From: Klebsiella pneumoniae
GTDB taxonomy: Bacteria; Pseudomonadota; Gammaproteobacteria; Pseudomonadales; UBA5518
NCBI GenBank assembly: GCA_945862145.1
Contig: CAMAXE010000004.1
Coordinates: 1 to 64,000 of the forward strand
Reading direction: 5' to 3'
Length of the DNA: 64,000 nucleotides
This document shows, one piece after another, positions 1 through 8,481 of the stretch; position 1 is the stretch's first letter, and each line of letters opens with the position of its first letter. The position numbers and the translations under genes are program-made. Below the pieces are notes generated by a model. The model was not told the DNA's origin. It did no database searches and was given only the letters and a program-made list of their open reading frames with translations.

Positions 1-5
1 GCGCG

Positions 6-782
6 TCAGCGCGCCGTGTTGCCGCCATCGACCAGCAGCAGATGTCCGGTCACGTAACTCGACTCGGGGGACGCGAGGAACAGCACGGCACGCGCGATCT
101 CCTCGGCCTCGGCAAAACGGCGCATGGGGATGTTCGCCTCGGATGCGCGCATCGCCTCCTCACGCGAGACCGGGTCGCCGTCGGGAAAATAGCCTTCCTC
201 ACTCCAGCGTTGCACCCAGGTATCGCCCGGGCACACGGCGTTTACACGGATACCCTCAGCAGCGTGATCAAGCGCCATGGAGCGGGTCATCTGCGCCACC
301 GCCCCTTTGCTCACCGCATACGGAAGCGCATCCGGCGCGCCCACCACCGCCCAGTCGGAGGCGTTGTTCACGATGACCCCACCACCCACGGCGCGCAGCT
401 GCGGCAATACCAGTCGACTCATGCGCCAGACCGCGGTGACATTCAGCGCCAGCGTGTGCGACCAGTTCTCCTCAGTCACGGACTCAGCGGTCCCACTGGT
501 CACGATACCGGCGTTGTTGAACAGGATGTCGATGCGCCCGAAGCGCTCCAGTGTGGCTGCGACCGCACGTTCACAGTCCCGGGGCCGGGTGTGGTCGGCA
601 CGCACGAAATGCGCCTCGCCGCCGCTGTCGCGTATGCGCGCTGCCACCGCTTTTCCGGCAGCAACCCGCCGACCGGTGATGACAACGCTCGCACCCTCGG
701 CGGCAAAGAGCAGCGCCGTTGCCTCACCGATACCACTGTTGCCGCCCGTGATGAGGGCAACCTTTCCCGCGAGCCGGTACAT
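6..782 (-). CDS. SDR family NAD(P)-dependent oxidoreductase
   Basis: A classical short-chain dehydrogenase/reductase of 258 aa that would oxidise an alcohol or reduce a ketone with NAD(P). The Rossmann cofactor motif TGGNSGIG is at residues 12-19, the structural NNAG motif at 89-92, and the catalytic Ser142, Tyr155 and Lys159 (YAVSK) are all present. The C-terminal VTGHLLLVDGG segment is typical of the family. An in-frame extension upstream reaches into pgi, but the family N-terminus begins at MYRLAGKVALITGG, so ATG at 782 was chosen. It starts 17 bp after the pgi stop and is probably co-transcribed with it. The substrate cannot be read from the sequence; the acyl-CoA and steroid-type genes elsewhere in the window are only a weak hint. 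Confidence 0.88.
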   Translation of the reverse strand: MYRLAGKVALITGGNSGIGEATALLFAAEGASVVITGRRVAAGKAVAARIRDSGGEAHFVRADHTRPRDCERAVAATLERFGRIDILFNNAGIVTSGTAESVTEENWSHTLALNVTAVWRMSRLVLPQLRAVGGGVIVNNASDWAVVGAPDALPYAVSKGAVAQMTRSMALDHAAEGIRVNAVCPGDTWVQRWSEEGYFPDGDPVSREEAMRASEANIPMRRFAEAEEIARAVLFLASPESSYVTGHLLLVDGGNTAR

Positions 783-799
783 GGGTGCTGGTTCTCGAT

Positions 800-2446
800 T
801 CAGGACGCGTTGGCCGCGGCCCAGTCCGCGAGCAGCGCGAGCGCTGCCTCGTCCAGGGAGCGCGCGGCCACCGCATCGCCGCACATCGCAAGATGCACGG
901 AGTCCCCGATACGCTTGCCCAATTCGACACCGAATTGGTCGAAAGAATTGATGTTCCAGAGGATACCCTCCACCGCCGTGCGGTGCTCGTAGAGCGCAAG
1001 CAGCGCACCGAGTGTCTCGGGATCCACCCGGTGCATCGTGATGGTGTTGCTCGGGCGGTTGCCCGGCATCACAAGGTGGGGAGCGAGCCGCGCTGCCTCT
1101 GCGGGCGACATGCCGCGGGCGTCGAGTTCGGCGCGCGCCTGCGCGAGGCTGCGTCCCTGCATCAATGCCTGCGCCTGCGCGATGCCATTGGCTACGAGAT
1201 AGGCATGCTGGCTACGATTGGCTGCATGGGTCACGAGCGGCAGCACGAAATCCACCGGCACCATGGAGTTTCCCTGGTGGAGCATCTGGTGAAAGGAATG
1301 CTGACCATTGGTGCCGGCGCCACCCCACAACACACCGCTGGAGCCCCGCGGCAGCGGGAGTCCCTCGCGATCGACCGATTTACCGTTGCTCTCCATCACC
1401 AGCTGCTGGAGGTAGTCGGGCAGCCGGGCCAGACCCTGGTCGTACGGCAGCACCGCATGCGTACCTGCATCCCAGAAATCGCGATACCACACGGACAATA
1501 GCCCGAGCAGTACCGGCAAGTTATGCTCCACCGGCGTATCGAGCGCGTGGACGTCCATGCGGTGTGCGCCGAGCAACAGCGCCTCGAAAGCCTCGATCCC
1601 CAGGCCGATCGCGAGCGACAGTCCGATCGCCGACCACAGCGAGTAACGCCCACCCACCCAGTCCCACATGGGCAGCACGTTCGCAGCGTCGATGCCGAAT
1701 TCGACCGCCCCGGCCACGTTGGCCGACACCCCGGCAAGGTGCCTGGAGAGATCGTCTGGCGGGCAGCCAGCAGCCAGCAGCCAGACCCGCGCGGCACTCG
1801 CATTCTGCAGCGTTTCCAGAGTGCCGAAGGTCTTCGATCCGATCACGAAGAGCGTGCTCGCTGGATCGAGCCCTACGAGGGTGTCTTCGAGATCACGCGG
1901 ATCGACGTTGGAAACGAAGTGCATCTCGAGGTCACGCGGGCGCAGGTGTCCCAGCGCATCGGCGACCAGGCAGGGACCCAGATGCGAACCACCGATGCCG
2001 ATATTGACCACGGCGCGGATCCGCCCGCCGCGCCAGCCCTGCCAGTCACCGCTGCGCACCCGCTGCGCAATTGCGTCCATGCGCTCGCGCATGGCGCGGA
2101 TGTCGGCGGATTGCGGCAGTGGCCGGCCCGCCGTGCTGCCGCGAAGCAGGGTATGCAGCGCTGCGCGACCTTCCGTGTGGTTGACGGGCTCACCGTCGAA
2201 CTGGGCCCGCAAGCGCTCGGGTACGCCGGTGGCTCGCGCCAGCGCGCAGAGCGCGCTCAATGCAGCGTCATCGATAAGGTTGCGGGAATAATCGAGCATG
2301 AGACCGGCGGCATTGCATCGGTAACGACTCGTGCGAGACGGATCAGCCAGGCTCGCCTCGGCCATCCGGAAAGACCCAAGCCGTACCCGCTCCTGCTCCA
2401 GCGCGCGCCACGCCCCCGCCGCTGCCGTCTGCCTCATCATGCTCAC
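800..2446 (-). CDS. pgi: Glucose-6-phosphate isomerase
   Basis: Interconverts glucose 6-phosphate and fructose 6-phosphate in the cytoplasm. At 548 aa it matches the usual length. Family landmarks appear in order: HTEGRAALH (about 90-98), the phosphate-binding IGIGGSHLGP (about 149-158), GSKTF (about 203), the signature VGGRYSLWSAIG (about 264-275), the catalytic-Glu context MESNGKSVD, the GTNGQHSF...LHQG segment with the catalytic His, and a C-terminal GVELGKRIGDSV with the catalytic Lys. It is transcribed divergently from the shikimate-kinase-like gene and followed closely by the SDR gene. Confidence 0.97.
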   Translation of the reverse strand: MSMMRQTAAAGAWRALEQERVRLGSFRMAEASLADPSRTSRYRCNAAGLMLDYSRNLIDDAALSALCALARATGVPERLRAQFDGEPVNHTEGRAALHTLLRGSTAGRPLPQSADIRAMRERMDAIAQRVRSGDWQGWRGGRIRAVVNIGIGGSHLGPCLVADALGHLRPRDLEMHFVSNVDPRDLEDTLVGLDPASTLFVIGSKTFGTLETLQNASAARVWLLAAGCPPDDLSRHLAGVSANVAGAVEFGIDAANVLPMWDWVGGRYSLWSAIGLSLAIGLGIEAFEALLLGAHRMDVHALDTPVEHNLPVLLGLLSVWYRDFWDAGTHAVLPYDQGLARLPDYLQQLVMESNGKSVDREGLPLPRGSSGVLWGGAGTNGQHSFHQMLHQGNSMVPVDFVLPLVTHAANRSQHAYLVANGIAQAQALMQGRSLAQARAELDARGMSPAEAARLAPHLVMPGNRPSNTITMHRVDPETLGALLALYEHRTAVEGILWNINSFDQFGVELGKRIGDSVHLAMCGDAVAARSLDEAALALLADWAAANAS

Positions 2447-2527
2447 CGAACCTCCGAGTGCCGGGTTGCCGCCGCACGCCGCAATCCGCAGAATCCACCC
2501 AGTGTAGTCAAACCGACAGTGGAGCCC

Positions 2528-3049
2528 ATGACAAGCACGCGACCAGGAGTCACGCTGATCGGCATGCCCGGTGCCGGCAAGAGCACCGTTGGTGTGTTGC
2601 TGTCGAAGCGGCTCGCCCTCGGTTTCATCGACTCCGATCTCCTGATCCAGGTGCGCGAGGACAAACCACTACAGCAGGTACTGGACGACGCCGGATATCT
2701 GGGCCTCCGGGCAATCGAGGAGTCCGTACTGCTTACCGTTGAGCCACGCGGCAACGTCATCGCAACCGGCGGCAGCGCGGTGTACAGCGACGCTGCCATG
2801 CAGCATCTGGCCGCCGGGAGCCAGATCGTGTGGCTCGACGCGCCGCTGACAGAACTGCGCCAGCGCATCCGCGACTACGACACCCGCGGCATCTCGCGAC
2901 GTCCCGACCAGGCATTCAGCGAGCTTTTTGCCGAGCGCCAGGCGTTGTATGCACGCTACGGATCAATCCGGGTCGACGGCAGAGAAGGCACGCTGGAAGA
3001 CGTACTCGATCGCGTACTGGAAGCACTGGCCAAGGACACCTCACGTTGA
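2528..3049 (+). CDS. Shikimate kinase-like P-loop kinase
   Basis: A 173-aa small-molecule kinase of the shikimate kinase family. The Walker A loop GMPGAGKST is at residues 12-20, the DSD acidic motif follows beta-2, and an LRAIEE segment corresponds to the substrate-binding Arg region. The shikimate-binding triple-glycine motif appears as ATGGSAV, and the lid carries an RRPD-type Arg. This altered glycine motif and the lack of an adjacent aroB suggest a paralogue of AroK, not the main biosynthetic enzyme, so substrate identity is uncertain. The ATG at 2528 is chosen because the fold begins directly after it; an in-frame extension upstream overlaps pgi on the other strand and is spurious. It is divergent from pgi across 81 bp. 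Confidence 0.8.
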   Translation: MTSTRPGVTLIGMPGAGKSTVGVLLSKRLALGFIDSDLLIQVREDKPLQQVLDDAGYLGLRAIEESVLLTVEPRGNVIATGGSAVYSDAAMQHLAAGSQIVWLDAPLTELRQRIRDYDTRGISRRPDQAFSELFAERQALYARYGSIRVDGREGTLEDVLDRVLEALAKDTSR

Positions 3050-3068
3050 ACGCCGCAACGGACGGCTT

Positions 3069-3173
3069 ATGAACGGCCTCCCTAACGGCTCACCAATCTG
3101 CCTGGTCACCATGACCGGCGCGAAGACCGGACACAGGCGCAACATTCCGGTCTTCTTCTGTACGCAGATCTGA
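3069..3173 (+). pseudogene. Remnant of a DDN/F420-type nitroreductase-family protein (N-terminal fragment)
   Basis: A 34-codon reading frame starting 19 bp after the kinase stop. Residues PICLVTMTGAKTGHRRNIPV resemble the conserved strand-turn-strand near the N-terminus of deazaflavin-dependent nitroreductase-family proteins, which run about 120-150 aa. The frame stops after ...FFCTQI, 7 bp before the convergent HupE-like gene ends, so the rest of the domain is missing. I read it as a 3'-truncated gene relic; the short length makes the assignment tentative. Confidence 0.55.
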
Positions 3174-3180
3174 GCGCAGC

Positions 3181-4359
3181 TCAGAGTCCCCGCTGCACCA
3201 GCCAGAACACGCCGGTGGCACAGAGCAGACTGGCAAGCACACCGCAGGCCTCGTCCGCACGCCGTTCTCCTGTCATCCGAGTGACCAGGGCGAGCAGCCC
3301 GGCAAAGACCAGTAACAGCGCCAGTTGACCCAGTTCCACACCCAGGTTGAAACCCGCGAGCGCCCATCCCCGACTCCCCGCCGGCAAGCCGATGCTGCGC
3401 AGCACCGCCGCGAAGCCCAGTCCATGCACCAGCCCGAAAACGGCCACCATGCCAAGGTGCAAGCGGCCAGCGTTCGCGCTGCGCTGCGCAAGCAGGAGGT
3501 AGGCGGGCCCAAGGACCAGCAGAGCACCAAGCGTCGACACGGGCAGCCCCGGTCGCAGCCCGCTGATCGCCGCAAGCAGCATGGCCCCCATCACAACGAG
3601 CAGCAGCACCGTGGGCGTTCGCGCTCCATACCGGCGCTGGAACACCTCCGCCGCGAGGAGGGCGACGGTGAACCCGATCAGTGCTTCAACCCCCGCACCA
3701 TGGACCCGCAGTAACCCCAGCGCGGAGAGCGAGAGCGTGATGCTATGGCCCAGGGTAAATCCCGTCACCATCCAGAGCCGCTGGGTCAGGCCCGGGGCCG
3801 CGAGCAACAGGCACAGCAGGAAGGCGACGTGATCAACACCCTCCAGGATATGGACGAAACCGAGATGCAAATAGTCTCGCAAAACCTCTGTCCGCCGCCG
3901 CTCCGGGGCTGCCTCTGTGATGTCGACGGTATCCGCGCCACGGGTGAGCAACGCCTCACTGCGCTCACCCGCGTAGAGAACAGACGCGTAGTGCAGCGGC
4001 TGACCCGTACTGCCGAAAAGCAAACGCACCCGGATCTGCGGCGACCGCAGTGGCGCCGTGCAGCGGAATGCAATGCGTACCATGAGCAAGGTGCTGGGCG
4101 CCGCCTGGGGCTCGACTGCAACAAGAGAACACTCGATACCTGCCGAGAGGAACGCAACACTGCGGTCGACTTGCTTGCCGAGCGATGCCTGATCATCGAC
4201 CAGCCCCAGCCTCTCGAGCTCGATACGATCAATCCCGATCACCGCCTCGGCACCTTGGGCACCAATATCCCAGCGCGACCAGGAACGCGTCTGCCAGTCG
4301 GCATGCGCACCCTGCACGACCAGTGTGAGGACAAACAGCAACAGCAGCCGCACATTCAC
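3181..4359 (-). CDS. HupE/UreJ family membrane protein
   Basis: A 392-aa membrane protein. A signal-like hydrophobic stretch (1-20) is followed by a soluble extracytoplasmic domain (about 21-155) and a C-terminal multi-spanning region with HupE/UreJ landmarks: HILEGVDHVAFLL (about 170-182), GFTLGHSITL (about 200) and GLVHGLGFA (about 320). Conserved His and Asp in the helices fit metal (nickel/cobalt-type) handling as proposed for HupE and UreJ, but no hydrogenase or urease genes are nearby. Translation starts at GTG 4359, which overlaps the stop of the upstream PPIase gene by four bases (GTGA), indicating coupling. The soluble domain plus PPIase partner suggests an envelope assembly role; the substrate is unknown. 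Confidence 0.85.
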   Translation of the reverse strand: MNVRLLLLFVLTLVVQGAHADWQTRSWSRWDIGAQGAEAVIGIDRIELERLGLVDDQASLGKQVDRSVAFLSAGIECSLVAVEPQAAPSTLLMVRIAFRCTAPLRSPQIRVRLLFGSTGQPLHYASVLYAGERSEALLTRGADTVDITEAAPERRRTEVLRDYLHLGFVHILEGVDHVAFLLCLLLAAPGLTQRLWMVTGFTLGHSITLSLSALGLLRVHGAGVEALIGFTVALLAAEVFQRRYGARTPTVLLLVVMGAMLLAAISGLRPGLPVSTLGALLVLGPAYLLLAQRSANAGRLHLGMVAVFGLVHGLGFAAVLRSIGLPAGSRGWALAGFNLGVELGQLALLLVFAGLLALVTRMTGERRADEACGVLASLLCATGVFWLVQRGL

Positions 4360-5219
4360 CCCGGCGGCTCCTCACCCTCAAGTACCACGCGCGCATCGCG
4401 CCGCAGGCGGGCGACATAGTCAGCCAGCACCGCTTCGTCGCGGCGACGGCGATATTCCGACTCCACCTGCGTGCGGATTGCAGAGAGAACCGGCGTGCCA
4501 CCGGCCTCACGCGTTACAAGACGCAGCACAGCCGCGCCACGGGATCGCGGCTCGAGGACTAGCTCGCCCGGAGCGAGTGCCGCGATTCTCGCCGCAAGCG
4601 GTGAACCCAGGTAATCCCGAAGTCTCGCCTCGCCCAGCAGGGACCCCGGTAGCCCGACATCTACAGCGCCCTGCTCAAGGGCTGCGGCATCTCCCTGCAG
4701 GGCGCGCTGCGCGAGCGCGGCATCCTCAAAAAAACGCCGCTCAACGCGATACTGCGCAGGACGGCCGAAATAGCCCGTGTTCTGCGCCAGGAATTCGGTC
4801 AGCGCGGCCTCATCAACCGGTTCTCCAGCGCTCTGTGCAACCACCTGCCGGATCACCTCCTGCACCAGCTGCGAACGCAGACGGCTGTCCTGACGCGCGA
4901 GCCCCAGTGCGAGCCCCTGCTGCAGCAGCAGCTCTTCGTCTACGAGTCGGGCAATCACGTCCGCGCGCTCAGCACGCACAGGGGTATGCCCGAGCTGCTC
5001 CGCGAGCCGTGCCAGGAGCACATCGAGCTGTTCACGCGGGAGCGCCTGACCATTCACGCTGGCAAAAGCGCCTTCGGGCAAGGTGCCGGCATCCTCCACA
5101 ACGCCGGCGAGAGCCACGGCAACCGCAATACCGACTACCAGCACGAGAAAGATCTCCGCAGCGCGGCGGTGCTTTCGGGGTTGTGCGTGTGGCTGTGTCT
5201 GCATGTGCGCAGTATGCAT
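4356..5219 (-). CDS. Membrane-anchored peptidyl-prolyl cis-trans isomerase (SurA/PpiC-like)
   Basis: About 287 aa. A basic N-terminus and a single hydrophobic anchor (EIFLVLVVGIAVAVALAGVV, about residues 20-40) precede a SurA-N/parvulin-type architecture. The segment 'ASVNGQALPREQLDVLLARL' is typical of the chaperone domain, and the later EFLAQNTGYF and RVERRFF segments fit the parvulin region, which looks degenerate. It likely acts at the periplasmic face of the inner membrane. The start is ambiguous: ATG codons at 5240, 5219 and 5204 are all in frame without a strong ribosome-binding site; 5219 is a compromise. It is translationally coupled to the downstream HupE-like gene and divergent from the thioesterase gene. 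Confidence 0.78.
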   Translation of the reverse strand: MHTAHMQTQPHAQPRKHRRAAEIFLVLVVGIAVAVALAGVVEDAGTLPEGAFASVNGQALPREQLDVLLARLAEQLGHTPVRAERADVIARLVDEELLLQQGLALGLARQDSRLRSQLVQEVIRQVVAQSAGEPVDEAALTEFLAQNTGYFGRPAQYRVERRFFEDAALAQRALQGDAAALEQGAVDVGLPGSLLGEARLRDYLGSPLAARIAALAPGELVLEPRSRGAAVLRLVTREAGGTPVLSAIRTQVESEYRRRRDEAVLADYVARLRRDARVVLEGEEPPG

Positions 5220-5288
5220 TGATGCCGCGACCACCCGCATCCACAATGGCCGCATCAAGAGTTGCTGATTCAAAGGCAAGCGCGGGGC

Positions 5289-5954
5289 ATGAGCGACAGC
5301 AGCATCGATCCTTTTGCCAGTGAGGAAATCACACCGGCAATCAGTGCGGAGTGGCGAGCCAAACGCCACGCCACCGCCGCGCTGCGCGCACTCACCGAAC
5401 TCCTCGTGAGCACCGCGCCGCCAGCGGCGGTGCTGCACGCGATTGCAGAGGGGCTCGAACACACGGCTCGCGAGCTTTCCCGCCTGCCCCGCGTCCTGGG
5501 ACGCAGCGCCTTCGCTGAGGCCGGCGGTCACGGCAATTTTCGCCAACTGGCTCACGAGTTGAACCCGATCTCCGGCATGAGCAACCCGATCGCGCCGCCT
5601 CTGCAAGTCTGGATCGATGGCGAACTCGCGCACGGGCGCGCCACGCTTGGATGGGCCTACGAGGGGCCACCGGGGAGCGTGCATGGCGGCTTTGTAGCCG
5701 CGCTGTTCGATCAATTCATGGGTATCGCGCAGGCGATCGGCGGTCAGCCTGGAATGACGGGCACGCTAGCAGTCCGCTACCACCGCCCCACACCCCTGCA
5801 CAGGGAGCTTACTCTGCTCGGGAAATTGCTGCGGACCGAAGGACGCAAGACCATCGTGCATGCGGAGATGCGTTCAGGGGAGCTGCTCACAGCCGAATGC
5901 GAGGCGTTGTTCGTGCGCCCCCTGAGCGGCATGCCGCTACGTCCGCCCGCTTAG
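5289..5954 (+). CDS. PaaI/hotdog-fold thioesterase
   Basis: A 221-aa protein with a hotdog domain in its C-terminal two thirds. The sequence GSVHGGFVAALFDQFMG (about 135-151) carries the HGG...D signature of PaaI/YbgC-like acyl-CoA thioesterases, and the following GTLAVRYHRPTPLHREL strand is typical. It would hydrolyse a cytoplasmic acyl- or aryl-CoA. The N-terminal 70 residues are helical and not distinctive. ATG 5289 was chosen over an in-frame TTG at 5262, because the latter adds only non-conserved residues. Converges with the enoyl-CoA hydratase gene, the stop codons being almost adjacent. Confidence 0.85.
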   Translation: MSDSSIDPFASEEITPAISAEWRAKRHATAALRALTELLVSTAPPAAVLHAIAEGLEHTARELSRLPRVLGRSAFAEAGGHGNFRQLAHELNPISGMSNPIAPPLQVWIDGELAHGRATLGWAYEGPPGSVHGGFVAALFDQFMGIAQAIGGQPGMTGTLAVRYHRPTPLHRELTLLGKLLRTEGRKTIVHAEMRSGELLTAECEALFVRPLSGMPLRPPA

Positions 5955-5955
5955 G

Positions 5956-6756
5956 TCACAGAAATTCTGGCCAGTCAGCTTCCTCGAACGCGCGCCACAC
6001 CGGCGGGCGTTTCTGCACCCAGGCCATGCCGCCTTCGCGTGCATCCGGCGCGCGCATGCTGTGATCGAGCGCTCGCGTCTCCAGCGCCACCAAGGCATCG
6101 CGTGGCAAGTCGAGCCCGCGCCACAGCAACCGCTTGTGCATGCCCATGACGAGCGGCGAGCAATGGTTCACCATATCCGCGGCAATCCCCAGCGCCGTTT
6201 CGAGCACGTCCTTCGCCCCGACCGCGCGCGAGCACAGGCCCCAGGCAAGGGCCTCAGCCCCATCAAGACGGTTAGCACGCACCAGCAGCTCAAAGGCGCG
6301 CTCGAATCCCACCAAGCGCGGCAACAGGTATTCGACACCGAAATCGGCCACAACCCCACGCCGGTTCTGCAGCAGTCCGTACTTCCCCTCGAGGGAAAAA
6401 ATACGCATGTCGCACTGCAGGGCGATCCCCAGTCCGATGCCGATTGCGTGCCCGTTGCAAGCCGCGATCACGGGCTTGCGGATATCCCAGGCCTGAAACG
6501 ACAGCGGACACGAAGCTACCGGCGGCGCCTCGGCATCCGCCACGAAGACCTCTCCATTACCTATTTCAGCGCCGGCGCAGAACGCATCACCACTGCCGGT
6601 CACCACAACCACGCGCACCGCGGGATCCTCGTCGCAACGGCGGTAGTGCCGCCCCAGATCCTCGATCATCTGCGGCGAAAAAACATTGAGACGCTGCGCC
6701 TGCAAGAAACGGATCAGTGCGATCCCGTCGTGGATCTCAAGGCTCGTGTCATCCAT
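5956..6756 (-). CDS. Enoyl-CoA hydratase/isomerase family protein
   Basis: A crotonase-superfamily enzyme of 266 aa acting on a CoA thioester. The oxyanion-hole elements are visible: GSGDAFCAGAEI (about 56-67) and ACNGHAIGIGLGIALQCD (about 98-115), which supplies the second oxyanion glycine. RGVVADFGVEYLLPRLVG follows, where one usual catalytic Glu position is occupied by Val/Ala in this reading, so activity may be isomerase- or hydrolase-like. ATG 6756 has a good GGGAG ribosome-binding site at proper spacing, preferred over an upstream in-frame ATG at 6777. Substrate unknown. Confidence 0.87.
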   Translation of the reverse strand: MDDTSLEIHDGIALIRFLQAQRLNVFSPQMIEDLGRHYRRCDEDPAVRVVVVTGSGDAFCAGAEIGNGEVFVADAEAPPVASCPLSFQAWDIRKPVIAACNGHAIGIGLGIALQCDMRIFSLEGKYGLLQNRRGVVADFGVEYLLPRLVGFERAFELLVRANRLDGAEALAWGLCSRAVGAKDVLETALGIAADMVNHCSPLVMGMHKRLLWRGLDLPRDALVALETRALDHSMRAPDAREGGMAWVQKRPPVWRAFEEADWPEFL

Positions 6757-6785
6757 AAACGCTCTCCCGTGCGGCACATCGGTGA

Positions 6786-7313
6786 TCAGTCATCGCGTGG
6801 CTCCTGCAGAGCCGCGATCAGCATGTTGGTCCAACGCCACAGCAGCAACAACAGCAGTGCGACCGAGATGGCGGTGAGCCAATCCAGAGCATGCGCCGGC
6901 GCGCCCACCGCGAAGGCAAGCCCTGCGCTAAGAACCAGCATCACCCCATTGCGCGCAAGGAGTGCGACGCCCGATTGGAGCAGGATCGCATCGCCACACC
7001 CGCAGTCGAAGTCTGTGCTGCCCCGCACGACATTCAGCGCTATGGCGAAGGTGTACGCGGCGAGAATCGCGCTGATGGCGAGCGCACCGATGAAGCGCTG
7101 CGAGGGCACGAGGAGCAGAACGCCCGACAGGGCTTCAAGGAGTGCCAGTGGCAAAGCGACGACACGGCCGCCCTGTGTCGGCAGAATCCGGTACAGGTCG
7201 ATTGATGCGGCAGTGGCTGCAAGGTCGCGCAGCTTGCGCAGACCTGCCGCAAGGAATATCGCGCCGATGGCGATTGCACAGCCCGAGGCAGCGGTATCAA
7301 GTGATGGCATCAT
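6786..7313 (-). CDS. MauE/DoxX-like membrane protein
   Basis: A 175-aa four-helix membrane protein. Hydrophobic segments lie at about 10-28, 50-70, 75-95 and 120-165. The DCGCGD motif after the third helix (about 103-108) is the paired-cysteine signature seen in MauE-type proteins, which supply reducing power for disulfide formation in methylamine dehydrogenase maturation. No other mau gene is in the window, so the partner is unknown; a general periplasmic thiol-redox role is the inference. Alternative adjacent start codons at 7313 and 7310 cannot be separated. Confidence 0.75.
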   Translation of the reverse strand: MMPSLDTAASGCAIAIGAIFLAAGLRKLRDLAATAASIDLYRILPTQGGRVVALPLALLEALSGVLLLVPSQRFIGALAISAILAAYTFAIALNVVRGSTDFDCGCGDAILLQSGVALLARNGVMLVLSAGLAFAVGAPAHALDWLTAISVALLLLLLWRWTNMLIAALQEPRDD

Positions 7314-7589
7314 CAGGCTGGTCCGCTGTCACCGGAACACAAACTACCTCGACAAGACGCCGCACAGCTCATCTCGCTCGCACGGAGGCATTGAAAATAG
7401 CGTTCTTTTGCGGGGAAAGCAGGTGTTTTTCGAGGGAGAGAAAGAGACCATGAGCGCCGGGAGGCACTCTGTTCGAGGAGGCGTGCCCGCCTGTCGCGGG
7501 CTTCATGCTTCAGGGGCGCTGGCTGCCTGCATTGCAGCGCTCGCCACACGAGAAGCTGGGCACATCCCTGTGCCCTCAGGATGAGAAGC

Positions 7590-7883
7590 TTACTTCTTGG
7601 CTGCAGCTTTCTTTGCAGCGGGCTTCTTCGCAGCGGCTTTCTTCGGAGCAGCCTTCTTTGCAGCAGCAGGCTTCTTCGCAGCAGCAGCTTTCTTCGGAGC
7701 AGCAGCAGGCTTCTTCGCAGCAGCAGCTTTCTTCGGAGCAGCAGCTTTCTTCGGAGCAGCAGCTTTCTTAGCTGCTGGCTTCTTCGCAGCAGCAGCTTTC
7801 TTCGGAGCAGCTTTCTTCGCTGCGGGCTTCTTGGCTGCGGCCTTCTTGGCTGCAGGCTTCTTCGCCGGTTTCGTCTCTGCCAT
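7590..7883 (-). CDS. Histone H1-like Lys/Ala/Pro repeat protein
   Basis: A 97-aa very basic, low-complexity protein made almost wholly of AAKKPAAKKA and PKKAA-type repeats after a short METKP-like start (MAETKPAKKP). This composition matches the C-terminal tail of eukaryotic H1 and bacterial H1-like proteins such as AlgP or Hc-type proteins, which bind and compact DNA non-specifically. A GGGAG ribosome-binding site precedes the ATG. The gene stands alone between long non-coding stretches, and the repeat DNA is prone to slippage, so length may vary between strains. No folded domain is visible. Confidence 0.85.
   Translation of the reverse strand: MAETKPAKKPAAKKAAAKKPAAKKAAPKKAAAAKKPAAKKAAAPKKAAAPKKAAAAKKPAAAPKKAAAAKKPAAAKKAAPKKAAAKKPAAKKAAAKK
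7608..7870. repeat. Imperfect tandem repeats inside the histone-like gene
   Basis: On the plus strand the core TTCTTCGCAGCAGCAGC and variants with TTTCTTCGGAGCAGCA recur many times through the coding sequence. They encode the (P/A)AKK units. Near-identical repeats can recombine or slip in frame. Confidence 0.85.
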
Positions 7884-8481
7884 TTTTAGTCTCCCGTTAC
7901 TTGGATTAGTGAAGCGCGCGAGCGCGGCTCACCACTACTTAATAGCACATTTCAAACCAGTGCATAGGGGAATTTTCCGCACCGCGAGACGGCGTGAGCA
8001 ACTGCTTTTGCATGTGCGTGCGTGCGTGCGCAATCATCCTCGGGCCACCGCGAACTCCGCTTCACGAGACCTCAAAATTCGGCACTCTCGAGGACGGAAA
8101 ATCCGCATTTGAAAAACATGCCTTTTTTCTGCGGCAAACCGCATGTTTTCTTCGGAGATTAGCGTCACCGGAAAATCGCGATCAGCGAAAAACGTAATCC
8201 GGCAGACGGTCATTCGATGCTTCTGCGATGGAATCACAACACGATGACCGGGTGCGCATCGACGAAATCGGCGCGCTTTTCCGAGCATGGGAGAAGCCGG
8301 CATCACAACTTTTCACTCTCTGCCCAGACGCCAATCTATGACGAGGGACGGCCTAAAGATGCGCATTGCGCCGGCGAAAACTGAAACGTTGCCGCAGATC
8401 GCATTGAGCGAAGCCATGAAAATCTCTGCAGGTGGACCGGCGAGTGGTAACGGACGCGGCATCCACAACCGACGCGAGGCC
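7884..8481. other. 598-bp intergenic stretch without a convincing gene
   Basis: Visibly less GC-rich than the surroundings. It holds the upstream region of the histone-like gene (minus strand), a four-unit TGCG microsatellite at 8015-8030, and a 9-bp inverted repeat (AAAACATGC ... GCATGTTTT) around 8115-8155 separated by a T-rich loop. A 90-codon minus-strand frame at 8034-8306 has no recognisable domain and I do not call it. A regulatory RNA is possible but not supported by any recognised family. Confidence 0.6.

Noticed and set aside
7608-7870. CRISPR-like repeat array
   Set aside because: Repeats are contiguous, without unique spacers, and code for an Ala/Lys protein.
8034-8306. A 90-codon minus-strand frame in the long spacer
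   Set aside because: No recognisable motif, weak start context and Arg-rich random-looking composition.
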